DNA from: Cupriavidus basilensis
GTDB taxonomy: Bacteria; Pseudomonadota; Gammaproteobacteria; Burkholderiales; Burkholderiaceae
Length of the DNA: 52,972 bases
NCBI RefSeq assembly: GCF_029335485.1
Contig: NZ_JARJLM010000500.1
Span: 1 to 52,972 of the forward strand
Direction: 5' to 3'
Shown here: positions 26,188-33,944 of the stretch, piece by piece
How the letters are laid out: the number at the start of each line of letters is the position of its first letter
Position numbering within the stretch: position 1 is the first letter of the stretch
Made by a program: the position numbers and the translations under genes
Notes under the pieces: model-generated
The model's database searches: none
Told to the model about the DNA's origin: nothing
What the model saw: only the letters and a program-made list of their open reading frames with translations

Positions 26188-26222
26188 TGCTATAATGCGC
26201 GGCGCTGGCGGTTACGCCAGCG
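26188..26222 (+). promoter_or_regulatory. Extended -10 promoter and leader hairpin before tRNA-Ser
   Basis: TGCTATAAT (26188-26196) is an extended -10 element. It is followed by a perfect 8-bp hairpin CGCTGGCG/CGCCAGCG (26203-26222, loop GTTA), lying near the expected start of the transcript. A second weak -10 (TACAAT, 26267-26272) is closer to the tRNA. Confidence 0.45.
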
Positions 26223-26289
26223 TCAAAACAGCATGCCGCACGGGCCTGGGCCTTCCCTGCCCGCGTTACAATGCGTGCACATCCTTTCA

Positions 26290-26379
26290 GGAAGCGTGGC
26301 CGAGTGGTTTAAGGCAGCAGTCTTGAAAACTGCCGATGGGGTGACCCATCCGTGAGTTCGAATCTCACCGCTTCCGCCA
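26290..26379 (+). tRNA. tRNA-Ser (TGA)
   Basis: A 90-base class II tRNA with encoded CCA: acceptor GGAAGCG/CGCTTCC, anticodon TGA in the CAGTCTTGAAAACTG arm, a long variable arm and T-arm GAGTTCGAATCTC. The integrase gene begins 150 bases downstream, so its 3' end is the integration site of the island. Confidence 0.95.
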
Positions 26380-26528
26380 GTACTCACTCCAAGGCGTTCC
26401 GACGCATTCCGTATAATCACCCTGGAACCCAGTGGGGGCGCGGTTTTGGGGGTATTTCTCTTCTTGCTGGTTCCAGACCACTCCGACACAATCCACCCAT
26501 CGAACAGGGGTGAGAACGGGGGTGAGAA

Positions 26529-27782
26529 ATGGCGACACGGCAACTGCATCGGCTTACAGCCCTCAAGATCGGCAGGTTGGACGCCCCAGGGCATTACCCG
26601 GACGGCGGCAACCTCTATTTCCAGATTTCCGAGACAGGCTCGCGTTCTTGGATCTTCAAGTTCACGCTGCGCGGCCGATCACGCGAAATGGGGTTACGAC
26701 CCCTATCCTCAGTTTCCCTAGCTGCGGCGCGCGCGGAGGCTGCAAAATGCCGGTATCTCCTTCGGGATGGGATTGACCCGATTGAAGCACGGAAAGCCGA
26801 GCAGAGAAAACGCGCCCTCGAAACGACCGGGCCGCGCCTATTCAAGGCTGGAGCAGCCGGCTACATCGCTCAACACCGCGATGGCTGGAAGAACAAAAAA
26901 CATGCCCAGCAGTGGGAAAACACGCTCGCCACATACGCATTCCCCATACTCGGCGATCAGGACGTGCGCGACATCGACACAGCCATGATTGTGCAGGTGC
27001 TGCAGCCGATCTGGATCAAGATGCGCGAGACCGCTTTCAGGCTGCGTGGCCGCCTTGAATGCATCCTCGACGCCGAAAAGGCGCTCGGACACCGCGAAGG
27101 CGAAAATCCTGCACGCTGGCGCGGCCACCTCGACAAGCTGCTACCGAAGCAGAATCGCCGCAAGAAGATCAAGCACCACCCCGCTCTCCCGTGGCAGGAA
27201 ATGCCTGATTTCATGACGGCACTGCGCAAACAGCGCGGAACCGCCGCCCGCATGCTTGAACACCTGATCCTGACGGTCGTGCGCACGCAGGAGGTCCAAT
27301 TTGCACGGCCCGAGGAGTTTTCCATGCGCTATCGCGTCTGGACCGTGCCAGGCGAGCGCATGAAGATGGAGTTGCCGCTACGCGTCCCGATGGTTGATCG
27401 CCTCGTCGAACTGGTTGAGCAGGCGCTGCCCGGGGCGCGAGACGGCTGGCTCTACCCAGGTCGGAAGAAGGGAAAGCCACTATCAAACATGGCGATGCTG
27501 AAGGTGCTTGAGCGCATGGGCTATGGCCACATCACCGTGCACGGTTTCCGCTCTACCTTCCGGGACTGGGTAGCTGAATGCACGGAATATGCGGACTCGC
27601 TTGCAGAAAAAGCGCTCGCGCACGCCATTCAGAACGAGAGCGAAGCGGCCTACCGCCGGGGCGACATGCTCGAGCGCCGGCGCAAATTGATGAGCGACTG
27701 GGCTCGCCACTGCTCTGGCGAAACTGCGAAAGTTATTCCGCTGGACCAGCGGAGCGCCACGCCTACCCTCAATGCAGGGTAA
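26529..27782 (+). CDS. Tyrosine-type integrase of the tRNA-Ser island
   Basis: 417 residues; a P4-like site-specific recombinase. The N-terminal arm-binding DUF4102 region (LTALKIGRLDAPGHYPDGGNLY, RSWIFKFTLRG, EMGLRPLSSVSLAAAR) is followed by a core-binding domain and a catalytic domain with the first Arg in LTVVRTQEV, HGFRSTFRDW, and the H...Y end ALAHAIQNESEAAYRRGD. All catalytic positions are intact, so it should be active. It reads away from tRNA-Ser, the normal layout for such islands. Confidence 0.93.
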   Translation: MATRQLHRLTALKIGRLDAPGHYPDGGNLYFQISETGSRSWIFKFTLRGRSREMGLRPLSSVSLAAARAEAAKCRYLLRDGIDPIEARKAEQRKRALETTGPRLFKAGAAGYIAQHRDGWKNKKHAQQWENTLATYAFPILGDQDVRDIDTAMIVQVLQPIWIKMRETAFRLRGRLECILDAEKALGHREGENPARWRGHLDKLLPKQNRRKKIKHHPALPWQEMPDFMTALRKQRGTAARMLEHLILTVVRTQEVQFARPEEFSMRYRVWTVPGERMKMELPLRVPMVDRLVELVEQALPGARDGWLYPGRKKGKPLSNMAMLKVLERMGYGHITVHGFRSTFRDWVAECTEYADSLAEKALAHAIQNESEAAYRRGDMLERRRKLMSDWARHCSGETAKVIPLDQRSATPTLNAG

Positions 27783-27881
27783 GTCACACCCCACTAAATA
27801 GTGGGATGCGCCGGAGCCTTGCGACATAAGGCTTTGCGGAGAGTTGCCGCGATATTGCTGCGATTCCCCGGCAGGCACCCG

Positions 27882-28040
27882 TCACTTCTTCGGTTTCGAG
27901 CGCTTGGTCGTCGCTTTTGCATTGGAGAGACTCGACGCCGCCAGCTTCTTCGTTGTCGGACTGGTACTCTTGCTAGTCAGGGCCTTTGATGCCGTCGTCG
28001 CGACACGGGGCGAAGTACGGACCGAGTTTTTCGTTGCCAT
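27882..28040 (-). CDS. Small basic island protein, 52 aa
   Basis: A 52-residue Lys/Ser/Thr/Ala-rich protein (begins MATKNSVRTSPRVATTASKAL, ends KATTKRSKPKK). A strong ribosome binding site GGGAGAG sits 6 bases before the ATG, and an AT-rich promoter-like stretch lies upstream. It resembles the short 'MxxKNSxRTSxRxASxASKxL' proteins frequent in conjugative elements and islands. The role is unknown; the pattern suggests a disordered, possibly nucleic-acid-binding protein. Confidence 0.6.
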   Translation of the reverse strand: MATKNSVRTSPRVATTASKALTSKSTSPTTKKLAASSLSNAKATTKRSKPKK

Positions 28041-28198
28041 AGCACTCTCCCAAGAAGGAATAAGATCACACTATATATTGTGTGTTCCGTATATAAAGAA
28101 CACAACATATGGTATCTAGAGTGTGACCTAAAGCTGTCTCTCACCTCCCTTCCAGACTGTGGAGCAGGCAGAATGCAAGGCAGCTATCTGTTGTCTAG

Positions 28199-28456
28199 CT
28201 CGTCCCAATCTGGGTTGTTTGGCGCCGAGGTGTTCAGCTTCACCATGCTGACCATCAACTCGGACAAGCCCCCCCAAATGAACCGCTTTCACGCCCGGGC
28301 AAGGAAAAGCGGATGATCGTGTCGAGGACAGAGTGGGATGACTGGCTGACCTGTCGGGATCCGGAGCGGGCGCGCAGTTTCATGCGGCCCTACCCACCCG
28401 AGCTTATGGATGCGGAACCGGCTCCACGAGCACCTCGAGCTAAGGCCGTCCAATAG
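28199..28456 (+). pseudogene. SRAP/YedK (HMCES-like) gene, C-terminal relic
   Basis: Two frames together give the C-terminal third of an SOS-response-associated peptidase: FSFTMLTINSDKPPQMNRFH in one frame and, after a one-base loss near 28293, RPGKEKRMIVSRTEWDDWL followed by RPYPPELMDAEPAPRA in the next, ending at the TAG at 28454. Intact SRAP proteins carry SFTMLTxNAxxxxxMxRFHxPxxEKR and a WLxxxxxxAxxLLRPYPxELM end. The N-terminal half with the catalytic Cys2 is missing. SRAP proteins form a protective crosslink at abasic sites in single-stranded DNA. Confidence 0.65.
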
Positions 28457-28559
28457 AGGCAGTGAGACACCGCCCTCCTAGCATAATTGCCCATACATTG
28501 GACTATTGCATGATTAAGGTCCTAGACTAACTCGAAGTCACACTGAGGCCCCTCATAGA

Positions 28560-29570
28560 ATGGCTAATTGGAAGGTGGGAATTGACCAGCGCAACCAGAC
28601 GAGGAACCAACACTTTGTCTCCCAAGTCGAACAACGACTTAACGCTCTGAATCCAAACGCACGACCAGAAAACCAACGTATCTACGAGTTCGAAATCGTT
28701 GACCGCGATCGACACGAAGTTCGATCGCCAAACAAAAACGGACGCCCTGTCAATGGCACTCTGTCGATGTTGGATCTCTTTTCGTTTGACGTCGACGATA
28801 GCGGCACGCGCGCCAATTTCGAACGTGCCTTTTCGATCCATGAAGCGAGGATTAAACCACTCACCGGTCGTTTGCTTCAGGCGCATGCCGAGCGCACCGC
28901 CGCTATTGGCCAAGAAATCTTCGACCTGTTCATTGCAAAAATGCTCAATTTTGTTCGCAACCCGTATTCCGTTGCGAAGGTACTGAACACGTTCGGTATG
29001 ATGGCGCAGCACCACCCAACGGAGCCAGCAATCTACAGGGCCTACGAGCGAGTCCTGCAGGGCCGCCGACCCCAGCAGGCTCGTCTGTGTCAGAAGCTAA
29101 ATATCACAGACGAGCAATATGGCGCGTGGCTAAGAGTGCTATTTATGCTTCTAACTCCTATGGCCGAGAGCGTGAGCCCCATGCTAGAGCAGGTGTTGAG
29201 AAACCAGTTCCTGGATCAGGGTCATGCACTGCTCGTACATGTCCATACGTTTAGTTCCGCGCGATGTCTATTGTCAGACCGAGGTATCACCTCTCCGATA
29301 CCGCAGGATACTCATCTTGTGTTCGATTTTAATCTCAGCGCGCATTCCTTCATACGCTATGCCTTTGTCAACTATGAGGCAGTCTTGGGCCGTGCGTTGC
29401 CGGACGGAGTAGCTCAGGGGCTGCGATTAGGCCCGAAGCAACTGCAGGTTTCCTATTCCCATGATGATTTACCTGCGCTTGATCTTTTCCATCGACGGGT
29501 GATTGAACAGTCGTCCGAGAAGGTGTTTTGCTCGGGGCCATCACCTTATGGAGTCACACTGATTGACTAG
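28560..29570 (+). CDS. Unknown island protein, DUF4238-like N-terminus
   Basis: A 336-residue protein of lower GC than the chromosome. Its start, with RNQHFVSQVEQRLNALNPNAR and RIYEFEIVDRD, resembles DUF4238 proteins, which open with NQHYVPQxYLRxF and are often found in defence islands. The remainder (NFVRNPYSVAKVL, MMAQHHPTEPAIYRAYERVL, LLTPMAESVSPMLEQVL, DTHLVFDFNLSAHSFIRYAFVN) is soluble and without known motif. The KAP NTPase gene follows 105 bases later on the same strand, so the two probably act together. Family assignment is weak. Confidence 0.6.
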   Translation: MANWKVGIDQRNQTRNQHFVSQVEQRLNALNPNARPENQRIYEFEIVDRDRHEVRSPNKNGRPVNGTLSMLDLFSFDVDDSGTRANFERAFSIHEARIKPLTGRLLQAHAERTAAIGQEIFDLFIAKMLNFVRNPYSVAKVLNTFGMMAQHHPTEPAIYRAYERVLQGRRPQQARLCQKLNITDEQYGAWLRVLFMLLTPMAESVSPMLEQVLRNQFLDQGHALLVHVHTFSSARCLLSDRGITSPIPQDTHLVFDFNLSAHSFIRYAFVNYEAVLGRALPDGVAQGLRLGPKQLQVSYSHDDLPALDLFHRRVIEQSSEKVFCSGPSPYGVTLID

Positions 29571-29674
29571 CTATATCGATGAATGGGAGGCCACGGAGCG
29601 GGAGGTACTCCCCGCCTGCAGAGATCCTATATTTCCAATTAATTCCGTACATTTATCAATCATTCAATTTTCCC

Positions 29675-31067
29675 ATGACACACCCCTTTTCTGACGACAA
29701 ACTCAAGCGAGGAGCAGTAGCCGAGTACCTGACGATGTACCTACAGGGAAAGCACTCAACTAGGAAAGAGCGAAACAGCCAGAATTCCTTCATCCTAAAC
29801 ATCAATGCCCCATGGGGTATTGGAAAGACATATTTCCTGAATCACTGGGCCCAGCAACTTCGAGAGGCCGGATATATCGTCATCACTTTCGATGCTTGGA
29901 AGAATGATTTTTGCGAGCAACCATTAGTCGGCTTCATGACAGAAATTGAAGATCAACTCAAAGGCTCATTTGATTTCATCGGAAAGACTCGTTCTCACGC
30001 AGTCAACCTTATTAGAAAGGGAAAGCGCCTTATTAAGGTTGGCACACCCATAGTGGCATCAGCGGTAGCAAAGAAAATTATCGGCGTAGATTCCGACGAC
30101 CTATCGAAGATAGCAAAATCCGTTTCCGAAGAATCCATATCCGCCATTCAAAAAAAATCTACGAAGAGAACAAGAAACTCAAGACCGCCATAGACGATTT
30201 TCGCCAAACTCTTTCCGCGATCGTTGATTCCTTAGAAAATTCCGGTAAAAATCTACCAATATTCTTCTTTATTGATGAACTTGATCGATGCCGACCAACC
30301 TATGCGATTGAGCTACTCGAAACCGTAAAGCATATATTCGGCGTAGAAGGAATTTACTTCGCCATTGCCACAGACACCGAGCAATTGGCAGCATCGATCA
30401 AATCCGTATACGGCACTGAGTTTTCCTCATCACGATATCTAAAGCGGTTCTTCCACGCTGAGTACACATTCCCAGAGTTAGAAAACTATGACTATGCAAC
30501 GCACCTTTTCTCAAAGCTAAATCTCCTTGATCACGAAAGACTCCTTAATCCCATCCCTCCCATTAATAGTGGAGATTACCCCCCTCCCTATTTTCCGGGA
30601 TAGTCACTCTATTTGGCTTAACCCTTCGGGACCAAGAGCAAGTTGCAGAACTTATTGACACCACAATACTCACCACTAGGAATCCAATTTTTTACCCAAC
30701 ACTATTAACCTTAGCCGCGCTAAAACAACGCGATGAGAAATTATTCAAATCTATACAGTTAAATTCTAATAATTTTTATTTCAGAACACCATTAAGGCTT
30801 ATTTTAGATCGAGATAGAATATTCGAGACCCACACTAACGATGGACGCCGCCTACAAAAAAGTTTAAGCGATACTATCATCTTCCTTTTAGCCTTGGCTC
30901 CCCTAAAAAGATCGGAGCTTTCCAAAAACTTCAATCAAACTGGCGACGGAATAGAAGAGGGGATTTTAAATGTGCTGGTGCGCCAGTCCGACATTGACAC
31001 ATCTAAATACCCAGATCTAATTTCGCGGGCCTCCTCGATATCATATGGAGTTCGCCTCCCAAATGAT
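29675..31067 (+). pseudogene. KAP-family P-loop NTPase, two homopolymer frameshifts
   Basis: Three adjacent frames assemble one KAP NTPase of about 464 residues. Frame one: MTHPFSDDKLKRGAV, Walker A NAPWGIGKTYFL (residues 45-52) and VITFDAWKNDF. Frame two: FFFIDELDRCRPTYAIELLET (Walker B) and YFAIATDTEQLA. Frame three: VTLFGLTLRDQEQVAELID to the TGA at 31065. The breaks lie at an A8 run (30150-30157) and a C6 run (30579-30584); adding one base to each restores the whole frame. This suggests sequencing or assembly errors, or slippage, rather than decay. KAP NTPases often serve in anti-phage systems. Confidence 0.7.
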
Positions 31068-31166
31068 TCGTGAGAGGAGCGTAAGCCCAGCCCGCACTCC
31101 CTGGCATAAGAAGTGTATTTCTCCGGCCGCGTCGGCACTCTCGCACCGACGGCGGCCACCCAATCT

Positions 31167-31640
31167 TTACTCCTGCTGCGCCTGGTTCAACGTGTCGCGG
31201 ACGGCGTTGTAGGCGTCGATACAGGTGTTGGCGTCGCGGATCCCGCGATCGCCATCCCGAGCGATGGCGTCGAGAACTGCTGCAGGCTCCGGAGCAAGTT
31301 CGGCTCTCGCTTCACCAACTCCGCCGGCAGCGGCGGAATCTGCGGTGGCACCACCGCCGGCGCCGGCCTGACAAGAACGGACGGCGATGGACATCCGGCG
31401 AGTGCCAGCCAGGTACTCAGCACGAGCAGTAGCTGCAGCGTTTTCTTCGCGATCCCTCTCCTCTTTGGCATGCTTCAACACGGCCGCGATCGCCTCCCGG
31501 GCATTGCCCTCCAGCTCGCGGTACTTCTTGACCTGGTCGGCCTCCGCGCGCGCGGCAGCCTCCCGCTCGCCGGCAACCTGCTCACGCAGCTCGGCCAGCT
31601 CACGCTCATAGCGATTGCCCTGCACCCACACCAGCGCCAC
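31167..31640 (-). CDS. Rz-like i-spanin, membrane anchor missing
   Basis: About 157 residues with the coiled-coil typical of Rz (NRYERELAELREQVAGEREAAARAEADQ, YRELEGNAREAIAAVLKHAKEERD) and an Rz-type C-terminus (DANTCIDAYNAVRDTL). Rz proteins span the periplasm from an N-terminal inner-membrane anchor. Only the end of a hydrophobic stretch (VALVWVQG) remains, and no in-frame ATG with an anchor is seen upstream. The gene was probably truncated when this phage fragment was joined to the higBA region. An Rz1 gene is embedded in it. Confidence 0.6.
   Translation of the reverse strand: MALVWVQGNRYERELAELREQVAGEREAAARAEADQVKKYRELEGNAREAIAAVLKHAKEERDREENAAATARAEYLAGTRRMSIAVRSCQAGAGGGATADSAAAGGVGEARAELAPEPAAVLDAIARDGDRGIRDANTCIDAYNAVRDTLNQAQQE
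31187..31471 (-). CDS. Rz1-like o-spanin lipoprotein, nested in Rz
   Basis: A 94-residue lipoprotein in another frame of the Rz-like gene. The signal KKTLQLLLVLSTWLALAGC has a clear lipobox (LALAGC), followed by a short Pro-rich segment (VRPAPAVVPPQIPPLPAELV). This nested layout is the hallmark of Rz/Rz1 pairs, in which the outer-membrane lipoprotein binds the Rz C-terminus to disrupt the outer membrane at lysis. Here it appears intact, although its partner lacks an anchor. Confidence 0.65.
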   Translation of the reverse strand: MPKRRGIAKKTLQLLLVLSTWLALAGCPSPSVLVRPAPAVVPPQIPPLPAELVKREPNLLRSLQQFSTPSLGMAIAGSATPTPVSTPTTPSATR

Positions 31641-31704
31641 GGCGCGTACATGCTTAGCTCCCCGCCGCGACCGGCCGCAGCGTCCAGATCAGGACCTCTG
31701 AATG

Positions 31705-31735
31705 AAAAAACCCCGCCGGCATGACCCGGGCGGGG
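31705..31735 (-). terminator. Terminator, minus strand
   Basis: On the minus strand a CCCCGCC/GGCGGGG stem (31711-31717 with 31729-31735) is followed by six T (31705-31710). It would end leftward transcripts before the Rz-like gene. Part of it is repeated beyond higA. Confidence 0.65.
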
Positions 31736-31737
31736 CG
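31715..31737 (+). repeat. 23-bp direct repeat, left copy
   Basis: These 23 bases, beginning GCCGGCATGACCCGGG, recur exactly at 32451-32473 in the same orientation. The two copies bracket the higBA module, and each forms part of a GC-rich hairpin. Confidence 0.75.
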
Positions 31738-31805
31738 AATCGGGCGGGATACCCGGGGAGACAACTGGAACCGGCGGGCCGACTCGACCCGTCATCTCAA
31801 CCTAT

Positions 31806-31836
31806 TAACGCTTGACGTTATTAACGTATGGCGTTA
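31806..31836. promoter_or_regulatory. higBA operator (nested palindromes)
   Basis: Two palindromes share the centre at 31821: inner ACGTTA-T-TAACGT (31815-31827) and outer TAACGC (31806-31811) with GCGTTA (31831-31836). They cover the higBA promoter, so binding by the HigA antitoxin would block transcription, as is usual for this family. Confidence 0.75.
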
Positions 31837-31840
31837 CTAT
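31812..31840 (+). promoter_or_regulatory. higBA promoter
   Basis: TTGACG (31812-31817) and TACTAT (31835-31840) are spaced by 17 bases. The expected transcription start lies about 7 bases on, at the ATG of higB (31848), so the mRNA may be leaderless. Confidence 0.7.
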
Positions 31841-31847
31841 TCCCTAC

Positions 31848-32126
31848 ATGATCACATCGTTCAACTGCTCCGACACCCAAACGCTGTTTGCCGGCAAGCG
31901 TGTCGCCCGATTCGTCAACATCGAGAAGGTCGCGATCCGCAAGCTCCAGCAGTTGCACGCCGCAGCGGATCTGAGCTTCCTGCGCATTCCACCGAACAAT
32001 CGGTTGGAAGCGCTGAAAGGTGATCGAGCCGGACAGTTCAGCATCCGGATTAATGACCAGTGGCGGATCTGCTTCCAGTTCGCCAACGGCAACGCAACCC
32101 ATGTCGAAATCGTCGACTACCACTGA
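31848..32126 (+). CDS. higB: HigB-type toxin (RelE/ParE superfamily)
   Basis: 92 residues: MITSFNCSDTQTLFAGKRV, then RKLQQLHAAADLSFLRIPPNNRLEALKGDRAGQFSIRINDQWRICF and VEIVDYH, the classic HigB/RelE motif set with the conserved R, W and R residues of the active core. HigB cleaves mRNA on the ribosome. The toxin precedes the antitoxin, as in other higBA loci. I chose the ATG at 31848: an upstream ATG at 31812 lies inside the promoter. Confidence 0.9.
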   Translation: MITSFNCSDTQTLFAGKRVARFVNIEKVAIRKLQQLHAAADLSFLRIPPNNRLEALKGDRAGQFSIRINDQWRICFQFANGNATHVEIVDYH

Positions 32127-32137
32127 AGGAGCAAACC

Positions 32138-32440
32138 ATGGCACGAGAAGTCCCGTTGGCCACGCCAGGCGAGATCCTGCAAATCGACTGGCTGGAACCG
32201 CTCGGCATCAGCCAGTATGCGCTCGCCAAAGCCATCGACGTGCCGCCCCGGCGCATCAATGAAATCGTCAAGGGCGAGCGCTCCATCACGGCCGACACAG
32301 CGGTGAGGCTCGCTGTGTTCTTTGACACCGACGCTCAAAGCTGGATGAACCTCCAGACCCACTACGACACCGAACTGGCCAAGGAAAAGATCGGCGCCGA
32401 GAAGCTTGCCGAGATCAAGCGGCACGCGGTCGCAGCCTAG
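32138..32440 (+). CDS. higA: HigA-type antitoxin (XRE/HTH)
   Basis: 100 residues with an N-terminal helix-turn-helix (PGEILQIDWLEPLGISQYALAKAIDVPPRRINEIVKGERSITADTAVRLAVFF). It neutralises HigB and represses the operon through the palindromes at 31806-31836. AAGGAG lies 7 bases before the ATG and 11 bases separate it from higB, so the two are coupled. A GC-rich hairpin follows the stop. Confidence 0.92.
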   Translation: MAREVPLATPGEILQIDWLEPLGISQYALAKAIDVPPRRINEIVKGERSITADTAVRLAVFFDTDAQSWMNLQTHYDTELAKEKIGAEKLAEIKRHAVAA

Positions 32441-32441
32441 A

Positions 32442-32474
32442 CCGCCCCGCGCCGGCATGACCCGGGCGGGGCGG
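32442..32474 (+). terminator. Hairpin after higA
   Basis: Perfect 9-bp stem CCGCCCCGC (32442-32450) with complement 32466-32474, starting 2 bases after the higA stop. It has no T tract, so termination may be partial. Confidence 0.5.
32451..32473 (+). repeat. 23-bp direct repeat, right copy
   Basis: Identical to 31715-31737, in the same orientation; see that entry. Confidence 0.75.
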
Positions 32475-32594
32475 ACCGGTTACGTTGTCCGGCGTCGCTT
32501 GCCAAGACGACCGTTTCATCCCCGTAGCGCTCTGGCATTCCGGGCCGCGATGGGGCTGACTACCCCGGCACATCGGGCAGGCTATTCTCTCGGC

Positions 32595-33230
32595 CTGACG
32601 CGAAAGCTGTTCGACGAGATCGGCATCATGCTGTGCGAGCGGGGGCTGATGATGAAGGAAGGCACGATTGTAGATGCCACCATCATTGAGGCGCCGCCGT
32701 CGACCAAGAACAAGGAGAAGAGTCGCGACCCGGAGATGCACCAGACCAAGAAGGGAAATGAGTGGCACTTTGGCATGAAAGCCCATATCGGCGTAGACCC
32801 GGCTTCGGGGCTGGTGCACAGCGTGCTGGGCACGGCGGCCAACGTGTCTGACGTTTCGCAGGCTCATGCCTTGTTGCATGGTCACGAAGACGATGTGTTT
32901 GGCGATGCGGGCTACGTCGGCGTTGAAAAGCGCGACGAGATGCAAGGCAAGAGTGTGAAGTGGCACGTGGCGCTCAAACGCGGCAAGCTCAAGACGATGC
33001 GCGACGGCGCCCTGAAGGACTTGGTCACGCAGGTCGAGCGCGCCAAGGCACGGATTCGCGCCCGCGTTGAGCATCCCTTCCATGTCGTCAAGAATCTGTT
33101 TGGTCATCGCAAGGTTCGCTACAAGGGCTTGGCCAACAATTCAGCGCAGTTGTTCAGCCTGCTCGGCCTAGCTAATCTGGTGCTCGCGAAAAGGCCGCTG
33201 TTGGCGTCTGCGGGGAGTAATCCGTCCTGA
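32595..33230 (+). pseudogene. IS5-family transposase, C-terminal two-thirds
   Basis: 211 codons encode the catalytic part of an IS5-family transposase: LTRKLFDEIGIMLCERGLMM, the first Asp in IVDATIIEAPPS, GVDPASGLVHS, the second Asp in VFGDAGYVGVEKR and the Glu in RARVEHPFHVVKNLFGH, with YKGLANNSAQLFSLLGLANL near the end. The DDE triad is present, but the first 110 residues are gone and the preceding DNA is unrelated, so the gene is dead. Confidence 0.85.
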
Positions 33231-33377
33231 GCGCGCAAAGCGCGCCAGGACGCGGGTCAAATGCCGGTTATTCCGCCCGAAATTTCCCCTCAAACCGCAC
33301 TCCCTTCCCGCATCGTGGGAAACGGATGCGAGGTGGGCGGCAAGGTCCGGTGCAAGTGCCTTTAATCAATTATTCCC

Positions 33378-33707
33378 CTAGGGATGGCGAAACATCTCCG
33401 CTGGCAGATCATGCGCGACCAGCAACTTGCGAAACTTCAGCAGGGTTGTTGCGTCCGGCAACTGTTCGAACGCCAGGTCTATCCCCGCAAACGTGCGCAT
33501 CGTCATGCTGTCGTACAGTGCATCTTCCAGTGCCTCGTCGGACAGTCCATGCCGCTGCTGGAGGAAGTAGATTCGCAGCATCCGTTCCAGTCCGATCGGC
33601 GGCCAGTCTCGCCGCCCCTTGGGATAGTGCGGCTCAATCGTTGCCAACAGCCGCTGCCACGGCACCACGCTTTCCATCTTGTCCAGGAAGCGTTGTCGAC
33701 GAGTCAC
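33378..33707 (-). pseudogene. IS5-family transposase, N-terminal third
   Basis: On the opposite strand 109 codons encode the N-terminal part of an IS5-family transposase (VPWQRLLATIEPHYPKGRRDWPPIGLERM, LRIYFLQQRHGLSDEALEDALYDS, DATTLLKFRKLLVAHDL), ending abruptly at RHP plus stop, just where the fragment at 32595 begins in protein terms. The boundary residues differ (HDLPAEMF here, GLTRKLF there), so the two are probably remains of different copies. The likely start is GTG at 33707, giving VTRRQRFLDKME. Confidence 0.8.
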
Positions 33708-33813
33708 CCGCTTCTTGCCGTGGCTTTCCGGGGACCGGCCTCCGGCATGGCTTAGCAGGGAGTTTTACGCGCCACCAGACTGGCGGCTGAGGATGTGCCC
33801 AGGAGGCAGGAAT

Positions 33814-33842
33814 AACAACGCCCGCTCAAGGCGGGCGTTGTT
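33814..33842. terminator. Strong hairpin, likely terminator
   Basis: AACAACGCCCGC (33814-33825) and its perfect complement (33831-33842) form a 12-bp stem with a 5-base loop, between the IS fragment and the LysE gene. A minus-strand LysE transcript would meet it after the stop codon. Confidence 0.55.
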
Positions 33843-33944
33843 ATAGGCCGTTCACGACCTACGAGCCAATCTCCTTCGCGACTAATACTGCGCTTGTGGT
33901 GATTGGGAGGCTAGATTCGCCGTCTGTGGCGGCAAAGTGCATCG

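Noticed and set aside
28080-28316. Open frame of 78 codons as a separate gene
   Set aside because: Its second half is part of the SRAP relic; the first half is not protein-like.
31812-31847. Upstream ATG of higB
   Set aside because: It lies inside the promoter and operator, so it cannot be on the transcript.
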